NCBI RefSeq assembly: GCF_018614095.1
Contig: NZ_JAGGOY010000018.1
Coordinates: 1-64,000, forward strand
Reading direction: 5' to 3'
DNA from: Streptomyces sp. ISL-87
GTDB taxonomy: Bacteria; Actinomycetota; Actinomycetes; Streptomycetales; Streptomycetaceae
DNA length: 64,000 nt
Below the pieces are notes generated by a model. That model searched no databases. It saw only the letters and a program-made list of their open reading frames with translations, and was not told where the DNA came from. Shown one piece after another: positions 5,588 to 13,864 of the stretch; positions within the stretch are counted from its first letter, which is position 1; every line of letters begins with the position of its first letter. The translations under genes were made by a program, and so were the position numbers.

Positions 5588-7938
5588 CGATGCGTGACAC
5601 GCTTTCCCTGCGGCGAGCGGTCGCCCGCCCGGTCAGAACCCGGCATGTGCGGCAAGTCGAGGAGGCCGACTGCGGAGCATCCTGCCTGTCGGTCCTCCTG
5701 GCCTGGTACGGACGGCATGTGTCCTGGCACGAGTTGCAGCAGGTGTGCGGGGGCGGACGCGACGGCGTGACGGCCGCCACCCTCGTCGGCGCCGCCGCCC
5801 ACTACGGACTGGCGGGAAGCGGCAAGCGGATCCGGCTGTCCGGCGACGACCAGGCCGACATCAGGGCCATGCGGTCCCTGGCGGCCCCAGCCATCCTCTT
5901 CGTCGGCGGCAACCACTTCGTGGTCTTGGACCACGTCTCCGAGCAGGGAGCCGTCAGCCTCAACGATCCGGCGATCGGCCACCGACTCATGCCGATGGCC
6001 GAGTTCCGTGCCCTCTTCACCGGCATCGCTCTCGTTTTCACGCCTACGGAGGACTTTCACCCGGCCGGGGTGCCGCACCGTTTGCGTGGCGACCTGCTGT
6101 CCTGGGCGCGCCCCCGCGGGGGTCTGCTGGCCGGGGCGGTGCTGGCCGGCACGACGGCGGCCTTGGCGGCCGTGGCCACCGCACTGCTCATGCGGGCCGT
6201 CGTCACCGCGACGGCCCGGCCCGACTCCGCCGGAGCCGGCGTCCTGCTGTGGGCTCTGGGCGGTGCGGCGGTCGCCGCGTTCACCGCGACCTGGATACAG
6301 ACCCGACTGCAGTCGGCGCTGCTGCGCGCCCTGTCCGTGGACCACTCCCGCTTCTTCGTACGGACGCTGCTGGATCTGCCCGCGTCCTTCTTCCAGCGGC
6401 GGTTCACGGGCGGAGTCGCGGCCCGGGTACAGATCGCCGACACCCTCGCCAACCAGCTCGCCGGCACCGTCGTACCGGTCTTCGTCGGCGGTGTGAGCAT
6501 GGCGGTCGTGCTGGGCGTGCTGGCCTGGTTCGCACCGGGCATCGCTGTGCTCGTGCTCTGCGGGGTCGGCTGCTCGACAGCGATCCTGCGAAGGGCCTCC
6601 GCCGGTGAGTCCTCCCGACAGGGCCGGCTGCTGGCCGAACAGGCCTCCCGGGACGGCGAGATGATCAGCGGCCTGAACATGCTTGAGACCTTGAAGGCGG
6701 AGGCCGTCACCACTCTGCTGCTCGATCGCTGGGAGCAGTCCCACTCGAGCAGCATGGCCGTGGCGCACCGGTCCATGAGGTCGGCCCAGCGGACGCTGGG
6801 TACCGCCACCGTCATCGACTCCCTCGTCTCCGTCGCGTCGGTGCTCTGGGCGGCAGCCGATGTCAGGCGGGGTGCCATGGCGCTGCCCGATCTGATGTCC
6901 GTCATCACCCTGGTCGGCGTCTTCCAGGCTTCGGCGGGTGCGGTGGCCCGCGGGGGCTTGTCATTCGGGCAGTTGCGCGCCGGCTTCGCGGCCTTCGCGG
7001 ACGTAGCCGGTTCGTCCACCGAGACGGGCGAGTCCGCGCAAGCGCCCCGGCGTGGCGAGACCACCGAAGCGGCAAAAAACGCAGACGCATTTCCCCTGTC
7101 CACCGAGACCACCGAGACCACCGAGACCACCGAGACCACCGAGACCGACGAGGCCACCGATTCCGCCGCGACGGCCGGGAGCACCATGACCGCCCCCGTC
7201 CGTAACGACGTCGGCGCCGCCCCCGGTTCCATCGGCCGGCTCGAGCTGTGCACCCTGGAATTCGGATACGACATCAACCGTCCGCCCCTGGTCCGCGGCG
7301 TCGACGTGCGGGTGCCTTCCGGCAGCCGTCTCGTGGTCGTCGGAACCACGGGCAGCGGCAAGTCCACCCTGGCCCGGCTCGTCGTGGGAAGCACCGCCCC
7401 ATGGGTCGGCTCGGTCACCCTCGACGGCATCCCGGTCACGGCCCTGCCGCCCGGCTCCATCGGCTACGTCAGCCAGCATCCCGTGCTATTCGAGGGGAGC
7501 GTCGCCGAGAACGTCGCCTTCGGCGACGACGAGTTCTCCCCGGACCTGATCGACCAGGCATTGGCCACCGCCTGCCTCGACGGGGTCGTCGCTCGCCGCG
7601 GAGGTCCGCGCGAGGCCCGCGTCGAGCCGAACGGGCAGAACTTCTCCGGCGGCGAGCGGCAGCGCCTCGCCCTCGCCCGCGCCCTGTGCCGCCGACCGGC
7701 ACTGCTGGTCCTGGACGAGGCGACGAGCGCGCTCGAGGGCCCCCTCGAAGCCAGGGTCGACGCCAACCTGCGCCGCCTGGGCACCACGACCGTGGTGGTG
7801 ACCCACCGTCTCGGCACCGTGGGACCGGACGACCTGGTCCTCGTACTGCACCGCGGTACGCCCGCCCAGCTCGGTACGCACCGCGACCTGTCGGCCCGGC
7901 AGGGCCAGTACCGCGAACTGCTCGGAGCGAGCCGGTGA
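5584..7938 (+). CDS. C39 peptidase-ABC exporter for precursor processing
   Basis: This 784-residue protein joins a C39 cysteine peptidase, a six-helix membrane domain and an ATPase, the layout of bacteriocin exporters that cut double-glycine leaders during secretion (NHLM/LanT-like). The peptidase motif EADCGASCL holds catalytic Cys30; NHFVVLDH gives His111 and LNDPA gives Asp128, so the triad is complete. ATPase motifs: GTTGSGKST (Lys593), signature FSGGERQ (687-693), Walker [13 protein letters not shown], and the H-loop VVVTHRLG. A low-complexity Thr/Glu linker lies between membrane and ATPase domains. GTG 5584 overlaps the P450 stop. Its specificity fits the Glu-Leu...Gly-Ala/Gly-Gly leaders of the five precursors. 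Confidence 0.9.
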   Translation: MTMRDTLSLRRAVARPVRTRHVRQVEEADCGASCLSVLLAWYGRHVSWHELQQVCGGGRDGVTAATLVGAAAHYGLAGSGKRIRLSGDDQADIRAMRSLAAPAILFVGGNHFVVLDHVSEQGAVSLNDPAIGHRLMPMAEFRALFTGIALVFTPTEDFHPAGVPHRLRGDLLSWARPRGGLLAGAVLAGTTAALAAVATALLMRAVVTATARPDSAGAGVLLWALGGAAVAAFTATWIQTRLQSALLRALSVDHSRFFVRTLLDLPASFFQRRFTGGVAARVQIADTLANQLAGTVVPVFVGGVSMAVVLGVLAWFAPGIAVLVLCGVGCSTAILRRASAGESSRQGRLLAEQASRDGEMISGLNMLETLKAEAVTTLLLDRWEQSHSSSMAVAHRSMRSAQRTLGTATVIDSLVSVASVLWAAADVRRGAMALPDLMSVITLVGVFQASAGAVARGGLSFGQLRAGFAAFADVAGSSTETGESAQAPRRGETTEAAKNADAFPLSTETTETTETTETTETDEATDSAATAGSTMTAPVRNDVGAAPGSIGRLELCTLEFGYDINRPPLVRGVDVRVPSGSRLVVVGTTGSGKSTLARLVVGSTAPWVGSVTLDGIPVTALPPGSIGYVSQHPVLFEGSVAENVAFGDDEFSPDLIDQALATACLDGVVARRGGPREARVEPNGQNFSGGERQRLALARALCRRPALLVLDEATSALEGPLEARVDANLRRLGTTTVVVTHRLGTVGPDDLVLVLHRGTPAQLGTHRDLSARQGQYRELLGASR
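7102..7146 (+). repeat. Five tandem 9-bp repeats inside the exporter gene
   Basis: ACCGAGACC is repeated five times without error, encoding Thr-Glu-Thr five times (residues 507-521) in the linker between membrane and ATPase domains. Each unit is three codons, so copy-number change would leave the frame intact. Confidence 0.95.
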
Positions 7939-9992
7939 CCCCGGCAGGAGAGGCGTGGGCCGCCCACCGGGACGCTTTGAAGCCGCTGCTCGCCGCCCTC
8001 GGCGCACCCGGGGAGGCGCTGCCGGAGCGGCCGTCGGCGGCCCCGGACCCGGTCGCCGCGGCAGCCGAGCGGTGCGGCGTCCGGGCCCACCGCGCGCCGC
8101 TCGCCCAGGCGCTCACCTGGCTGCCGAGGGCTCCCCTGCTCGCGTCCCGCAACGGCGAGCCGGTGGCACTGCTGCCCGCCCGACGGGGCTGGACCGCCGT
8201 CGCGGCAACCGGTGGTGCGGGACACCCGGTGACGGCCGCCGACGCCGGGGGGTTCGACGAGAACTGCTGGGTCATGCGGCCCCGGCTGCCCCACACCGGG
8301 ATCACGGGCCGCCGCCTGCTGCGGTTCTCCGTGCGGGGCGCCGCGATGCCCTTGACCGGTACGTTGCTGGGCGGCCTGCTGGCCGCGGTGCTCGCCTTCG
8401 CCGCCCCGATCGGCTCGCTGCTGCTCATCACGGCGGTCCTCACCGGCGACGACTCCCTCTTCGGCTGGACGTGCGCCGCGGTGCTCGCAGCCGTCCCGCT
8501 GGGCCGGCTGCTCGCCGAGATGCGTGACCGCTCCACCAGCGCACTGCAGACGCACATCGAGGCCACCGTGGAACCGGCCGTGTGGGAGCGGGTGCTCAGT
8601 CTCCCGCTGCCCTTCCTGCGCCGCTATTCGAGTGTGCGGCTGCTCAACCACGCCGGTGGCATCGGCCGGCTGCGGTCCCTGCTCGGTCCCTCCGGCCTCG
8701 ACGCCTTGCTGAGCGCGCTCTTCTCCGCAGTGGCGATCACTTTGCTGGTGCTCGTCGACGGGGTGCTCGGTCTCGTCGCCGCGGCAGCCACTGCGGGCCT
8801 GCTGGCGCTGCTGGGATGGCTCTCGTGGGCGCAGCAGAAGCACGACATGAAGGTGTACGACGCCGTGGAGAGCGTGCAGTCCACCGTCTACCCGGCGCTG
8901 CTCGGCATTGACGAAGTCCGCGCGTACGGAGCGCAGAAGCTGGTCTTCCGCAGGTGGTGGCAGGGGTTCGACGCGCAGAAGCGTGCCGACGACGCGGGCC
9001 TGCGCCATGCCGAGGTGTCGGCCGCACTGATCGCCGCCGCCCTGCCCCTGCTGCTGTGCGTCCTCCTGCCGGTGGTTCAGCTGCGAGGCATCGGGATGAC
9101 CGGCATCTGGGCGGTGTCCTTCGCCGGAGTCCAGCTGAACCTGGCGCTGAGCCGGCTGCCCGGGGTGCTCCAGGCCGTCTTCACTCTGCGCACCACGTAC
9201 GCCCGGCTGGAACCCATCCTGGCCACCGCGCCCGAGACGCCGCCTGCAGGCATCCTGCCCGGCCGCCTCACCGGACGGGCCGAGCTGCGCGCGGTCACCT
9301 TCGGCTACCCGGGATCCGCGGAGCCGGTACTGGACCGTGTCGACCTCACGGTGGAGCCCGGCGAGTTCCTGGCGGTCGTAGGCGAGTCGGGTGCCGGCAA
9401 GTCCACCCTGCTGCGGCTGCTGCTGGGCCTGGACCGGCCTGACGCCGGTGCCGTGCTGCTGGACGGCCACGACCTCGCGGGGCTGGACCTGGCCGCGGTG
9501 CGCGGACAGATCGGATACGTACCGCAGGACAGCAAGGTGCTGCGGGGCACCATCCGTTCGGTCATCCTCGGCAGCGCCCCGGAGCACGACGAGGGAGCCG
9601 CCTGGCACGCCGCCGGGCTGGCCGGGATCGCCGACGAGATCCGCGCCCTGCCGATGGGCATGGACACCCGGCTGACGGACGGCGAATCCGGGTTCTCCGG
9701 CGGACAACTGCAGCGCCTGCTGATCGCCCGGGCCCTGGTCGGTGAGCCCCGCATCCTGCTTCTCGACGAGGCCACCAGCGCGCTGGACAACGCCACACAG
9801 GACGAGATCAGTACAGCGATCGGGGCTCTCGGGATCACCCGGATCGTCGTCGCCCACCGCCTCAGCACCATCCGCCGGGCCGACCGCATCGTGGTCGTTT
9901 CCGGCGGGCGGATCACCGAATCCGGCAGTTACGACGCGCCGGCCACATCCCGCGGCCTCTTCGCGGACCTCGACGCAACGACTTTGACGTGA
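7935..9992 (+). CDS. Second NHLM-type ABC exporter, no peptidase domain
   Basis: A 685-residue half-transporter without a C39 domain. About 125 N-terminal residues of unassigned sequence are followed by six hydrophobic segments and an ATPase with Walker [15 protein letters not shown] (Lys489), signature [15 protein letters not shown], Walker [13 protein letters not shown] and H-loop IVVAHRLST. In known NHLM systems a peptidase-bearing and a peptidase-free half-transporter are encoded side by side and presumably form a heterodimer. Translation is coupled: GTG 7935 overlaps the previous stop. Twenty bases separate it from the cyclodehydratase gene. Confidence 0.9.
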   Translation: MTPAGEAWAAHRDALKPLLAALGAPGEALPERPSAAPDPVAAAAERCGVRAHRAPLAQALTWLPRAPLLASRNGEPVALLPARRGWTAVAATGGAGHPVTAADAGGFDENCWVMRPRLPHTGITGRRLLRFSVRGAAMPLTGTLLGGLLAAVLAFAAPIGSLLLITAVLTGDDSLFGWTCAAVLAAVPLGRLLAEMRDRSTSALQTHIEATVEPAVWERVLSLPLPFLRRYSSVRLLNHAGGIGRLRSLLGPSGLDALLSALFSAVAITLLVLVDGVLGLVAAAATAGLLALLGWLSWAQQKHDMKVYDAVESVQSTVYPALLGIDEVRAYGAQKLVFRRWWQGFDAQKRADDAGLRHAEVSAALIAAALPLLLCVLLPVVQLRGIGMTGIWAVSFAGVQLNLALSRLPGVLQAVFTLRTTYARLEPILATAPETPPAGILPGRLTGRAELRAVTFGYPGSAEPVLDRVDLTVEPGEFLAVVGESGAGKSTLLRLLLGLDRPDAGAVLLDGHDLAGLDLAAVRGQIGYVPQDSKVLRGTIRSVILGSAPEHDEGAAWHAAGLAGIADEIRALPMGMDTRLTDGESGFSGGQLQRLLIARALVGEPRILLLDEATSALDNATQDEISTAIGALGITRIVVAHRLSTIRRADRIVVVSGGRITESGSYDAPATSRGLFADLDATTLT

Positions 9993-10012
9993 GAAGGAAA
10001 GGCAACCGCACC

Positions 10013-12298
10013 ATGACCAGCACCACAACCCGGTTCAAGAGGTATGTGCGCAGCACGACCGTGGCAGGAGATGGCGTCTACCTCACCACCGAGCGGTCCG
10101 GTCAGCTCCGGCTGGAAGGCCGGATGATCGAGCTCATGGCCCCGCTGCTGCAGGGCGGCCACACCCGCGAGGAGATCGCGGACCGGCTCTCGGACGAGTT
10201 CGCGCCCGCGCGGGTCGGACGCGCCCTGGACAAGCTCATCGCCGCCGGACACGTCGTGGAGACCGACGCCTCGGTGGACCCGCGGGCCGGGGGCTACTGG
10301 GAGCTGCTCGGCGTGGACGGCGACGAGGCCGTGCGTGCCGTGCGGAACGCCGGTGTGGACCTGGTGGCCCTGGGCGACGTACGCGCCGAATGGTTCACCG
10401 ACGCGGCCGAGGCCTTCGGTATCCGTCTCACGGACGCACCGGACAGCGCACTGACGGTCGTGCTGACCGACGACTACCTGCGGCCGGAGCTGGACGACAT
10501 CAACCGCCGGGCGCTCGCCGGCGGCAAGCCCTGGCTGCTGGTGAAGCCGGTCGGGGCCACGGTGTGGCTGGGGCCGGTCTTCCAGCCGGGCGTCAGCGCG
10601 TGTTACGAGTGCCTGCGCATACGGCTGGCCAACAAGCACATGCTGACCTCGTACCTCCGCCAGCGCGGCGTCCTCACCGATGTCCTGGTGAATTCGGTGA
10701 CCGATGTGCCAGCCACCGTGGGAGTCGCCGCCCAACTGGCTGCCCTTGAAACCGCGAAGTGGCTCGCCGGGGCCGTCGGCGGTGCCCTGCCCGGCACGGA
10801 CGTCCCCCGCGACCAGGTCACGTCCCTCGACACGCTGACCCTGCGCACCGAGCAGCACCCGGTCACCCGGCGCCCGCAGTGCCCGGCCTGCGGCGACCCG
10901 GACCTCCAGGCGAAGCGGCAGCGGGGCCCGGTGGAACTGTCCAGCCAGGTCAAGGCCGTGGCATCAGACGGCGGCCACCGGGCCAAGGACCCGCAGGAGT
11001 TCCTCGACACCTTCCAGCACCTGGTCAGCCCGATCAGTGGCCCGGTGAGCAGCCTGGTCAAGGTTCCGCTGGACGTGGAAGGGCTCCACACGTACACGGC
11101 GGGACAGAACTTCGCCGTGCCGATGGCCAACGCCGCCGATCTGCGCGCCGGACTGCGCAGCGCCAGTTCCGGCAAGGGCATCAGCGACGTACAGGCCAGG
11201 GCGAGTGCCCTCGGCGAGGCGATCGAGCGGTACTCCGGGGTGTTCCACGGCGACGAGGCGCGCATCACCAGCTCGTACGAGGCCCTCGGCGCCGACCGGG
11301 CCATCGAGCCCAACGCGCTCCACCAGTACAGCGACCGGCAGTTCGCGGACCGGCTTGAGTGGAACGCGCGGCCCTCGCACTTCCACTGGGTGTCGCCGCG
11401 GATGAACCCGGCCGAGCCGGTGGACTGGTCACCCGTCTGGTCGCTGACCGAACAGCGGCACAAGTACCTGCCGACCTCGGCGCTGTACTTCTCGTACTCC
11501 AGCTCCAGCGAGGCGGTGCGCTTCAACGGGGGCGCCAACTCCAACGGGTGCGCGGCCGGCACGACCCTGGAGGACGCGATCCTGCAGGGCTTCTTCGAAC
11601 TCGTCGAGCGGGACAGCGTCGCCATGTGGTGGTACCACCGGCTGCGGATGCCCCGGATCGACCTGGACAGCTTCGACGACCCGTACTTCCGCAAGTGGCA
11701 GGACCGCTACCGCTCGCTCGGCCGCGAGACGTGGGTACTGGACGTCACCAACGACCTGGGCATCCCGTCGGTCGTCGCCGTCTCCTACCGCACGGACAAG
11801 CCGGTGCAGGACGTCCTCTTCGCGCTCGGCTCGCACTTCGACGTCAAGATCGCCATCGGACGGGCGCTGTCCGAGATGAATCAGTTCCTGCCCGCCGTGA
11901 TCGGCATGCGTGCGGACGGCTCCGGTACCTACGCCTACAACGACCCCGACCAGCTGAAGTGGTGGCAGACCGCGACCGTGCAGAACCAGCCGTACATGCG
12001 GCCGGCCGACGGGGTCGTACGGACCGCCGCCGACTACGCCGAGCACCACGTGGCGGACCTGCGCGAGGACGTACTGCGCGCACAGCGTGCCGTTGAGGAC
12101 AAGGGCATGGAAATGCTCGTTCTGGACCAGACGCGGGTGGACATCGGCCTGCCGGTGGCCCGGGTCATCGTGCCGGGGATGCGTCACTTCTGGCCCCGCT
12201 ACGCCCCCGGCCGCCTCTACGACGTACCGGTCGAGCTGGGCTGGCTCGACCGCAAGCCCAGCGAAGACGACCTCAACCCGATTGCGATGTTCCTCTGA
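10013..12298 (+). CDS. Fused E1-like/YcaO cyclodehydratase
   Basis: At 761 residues this is a fused TOMM cyclodehydratase. The N-terminal part (about 1-300) is the E1-like, leader-binding partner with a zinc tetracysteine: CYEC (Cys197/200) and CPAC (Cys290/293). The C-terminal YcaO domain has the ATP-binding segments SSGKG (385-389) and ALGEAIERYSG (399-409), then NSNGCAAGTTLEDAILQG. It uses ATP to convert Cys (and Ser/Thr) of the precursor into thiazoline/oxazoline rings. It ends in NPIAMFL rather than the Pro-rich tail of many homologues. ATG 10013 follows GAGAAGGAAAGG; its stop overlaps the SagB start. Substrates are presumably all five precursors. Confidence 0.93.
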   Translation: MTSTTTRFKRYVRSTTVAGDGVYLTTERSGQLRLEGRMIELMAPLLQGGHTREEIADRLSDEFAPARVGRALDKLIAAGHVVETDASVDPRAGGYWELLGVDGDEAVRAVRNAGVDLVALGDVRAEWFTDAAEAFGIRLTDAPDSALTVVLTDDYLRPELDDINRRALAGGKPWLLVKPVGATVWLGPVFQPGVSACYECLRIRLANKHMLTSYLRQRGVLTDVLVNSVTDVPATVGVAAQLAALETAKWLAGAVGGALPGTDVPRDQVTSLDTLTLRTEQHPVTRRPQCPACGDPDLQAKRQRGPVELSSQVKAVASDGGHRAKDPQEFLDTFQHLVSPISGPVSSLVKVPLDVEGLHTYTAGQNFAVPMANAADLRAGLRSASSGKGISDVQARASALGEAIERYSGVFHGDEARITSSYEALGADRAIEPNALHQYSDRQFADRLEWNARPSHFHWVSPRMNPAEPVDWSPVWSLTEQRHKYLPTSALYFSYSSSSEAVRFNGGANSNGCAAGTTLEDAILQGFFELVERDSVAMWWYHRLRMPRIDLDSFDDPYFRKWQDRYRSLGRETWVLDVTNDLGIPSVVAVSYRTDKPVQDVLFALGSHFDVKIAIGRALSEMNQFLPAVIGMRADGSGTYAYNDPDQLKWWQTATVQNQPYMRPADGVVRTAADYAEHHVADLREDVLRAQRAVEDKGMEMLVLDQTRVDIGLPVARVIVPGMRHFWPRYAPGRLYDVPVELGWLDRKPSEDDLNPIAMFL

Positions 12299-13830
12299 TG
12301 ACCACCACCGATGTGACCTTGCACGGCCCGCTCACCGAGGCCACCGCCCTGCGCCAGGGCGTTCTCTGCGAGAACCGCGATTCCACGGTGCTGCTGTCGC
12401 TGCGCAACCAGACCGGGTACCGGCTGCGCGGGGTCACCCCCGGGATTCTGGGAGTGCTTGAGCGGCTCGCCCGCCACGCCGTGCCGACCGACCAGCTGGC
12501 GGCCGGTCTCGACACGCAGGAGGAGCGCCAGCTCACCCGTGTGCTGGAGCGGATCTCGCCGTTCCTGGCCCGCTCCCTGATGTACCGAGATGTGGAGCTG
12601 ATGGCGGTGGAGGCCACTGCCCCCGCCGAACCGTACGACGTCGTCGCCGTCCCCCTGGACGCCCCGGTCCGGCTGTCGAAGTTCGCGCTGCTGCGCCGAC
12701 GCGAGGGCGCGCTGGTGGTGGAGACACCGCTGACCGCCTACCGCTGCGTGCTGCGTTCGGCCGAGGCGGCCGCGGTCGCCTCCGCCCTGGGCGAGACGGC
12801 GACCGCCCGGGAGCTGGCCTCCGGGGAGCTGCCGGCCGAGGCCGTCGCCGCTGTGCTCGGGCACCTGGTCGGAGCGGGCTTCGCCGACCTGGGCAGCTGC
12901 CGGGACGGTTTGGCGGTATTCGCCGCGGACGACGACGAGGTACTGCGCCAGTGGGACTTCCACGACCTGTACTTCCACTCGCGCAGCCGCCTCGGCCGCA
13001 CCGACGAACCGTACGGCGGCCGCTTCCCGTACGTCGGTACGATCGAACCGCTGCCGCCGGTCAAGCCGGCCCCGCCGGGCGAGCCGATCCCGCTGTTCCG
13101 TCCGCAGCTCACGGACGTCCTCGCCAAGGACCCGAGCCTGCTGGCCGTGATGGAGGGCCGGCAGTCGATCCGCAGTTACGGTGAGCGCCCGCTCGACGCT
13201 CAGCAGCTCGGCGAATTCCTCTACCGGGCGGCACGCGTCCGCGGAACCTACGGGCCGCGCCCGGACCAGAAGATGCCGTACGCCGGCTCGACCAGGCCCT
13301 ATCCGTGTGGCGGGGCGGCCTACGAGCTGGAGCTGTACCTGACCATCAGGCGCTGCGAGGGCATCGAGCCGGGTATCTACCACTACGACGCGATGGACCA
13401 CTGCCTGCGTCTGGTGAACGCCGATCCTGGCCTGCGGCAGAACCTGCTGGACGTCGGATCGCTGTCCACCGGCGGCGAGGCGGTCCCGGACGTTCTGATC
13501 ACCATGACGTCGAGGTTCCAGCGGCTCTCGTGGAAGTACCAGTCCATCGCCTACGCCGTGACGCTCAAGCACGTCGGTGTCCTCTACCAGACGCTGTATC
13601 TGGTGGCCACCGCAATGGGTCTCGCCGCCTGCGGGCTCGGCAGCGGGAACTCCGAGCTGGCCGAGCGCGCCTTCGGACTCGATCCCCTCAAGGAGTCGGC
13701 CATCGGCGAGTTTCTGCTGGGCAGCGCGCCGCAGACCAGGCCGCTTGAGGAGAGCGCCCGCCACGCCGCCGACTGGCGTCCGGGCAACGACCCGCAGTGG
13801 CAGCAGGAAGTGCGGCACCTGCTCCCTTGA
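12298..13830 (+). CDS. SagB-type azoline dehydrogenase
   Basis: A 510-residue protein whose C-terminal half is an FMN-dependent nitroreductase of the SagB/McbC type: EGRQSIRSYGERPLD (from residue 286) contacts FMN, and the block SWKYQSIAYAVTLKHVG followed by MGLAACGLGSG is typical of SagB. It oxidises azolines to aromatic azoles. The N-terminal 250 residues resemble the extra leader-binding/scaffold region seen in long SagB proteins. It starts at ATG 12298, sharing bases with the YcaO stop, so the two enzymes should be made in equal amounts. Confidence 0.92.
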   Translation: MTTTDVTLHGPLTEATALRQGVLCENRDSTVLLSLRNQTGYRLRGVTPGILGVLERLARHAVPTDQLAAGLDTQEERQLTRVLERISPFLARSLMYRDVELMAVEATAPAEPYDVVAVPLDAPVRLSKFALLRRREGALVVETPLTAYRCVLRSAEAAAVASALGETATARELASGELPAEAVAAVLGHLVGAGFADLGSCRDGLAVFAADDDEVLRQWDFHDLYFHSRSRLGRTDEPYGGRFPYVGTIEPLPPVKPAPPGEPIPLFRPQLTDVLAKDPSLLAVMEGRQSIRSYGERPLDAQQLGEFLYRAARVRGTYGPRPDQKMPYAGSTRPYPCGGAAYELELYLTIRRCEGIEPGIYHYDAMDHCLRLVNADPGLRQNLLDVGSLSTGGEAVPDVLITMTSRFQRLSWKYQSIAYAVTLKHVGVLYQTLYLVATAMGLAACGLGSGNSELAERAFGLDPLKESAIGEFLLGSAPQTRPLEESARHAADWRPGNDPQWQQEVRHLLP

Positions 13831-13864
13831 GCAGGCACGGAATCGAGAGCGAGGGAACTCCGTA

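Noticed and set aside
7464..10028. Very long minus-strand open frame opposite the ABC exporter genes
   Set aside because: It mirrors genes with clear domains on the plus strand; high GC content makes such antisense frames common, and it shows no protein motif.
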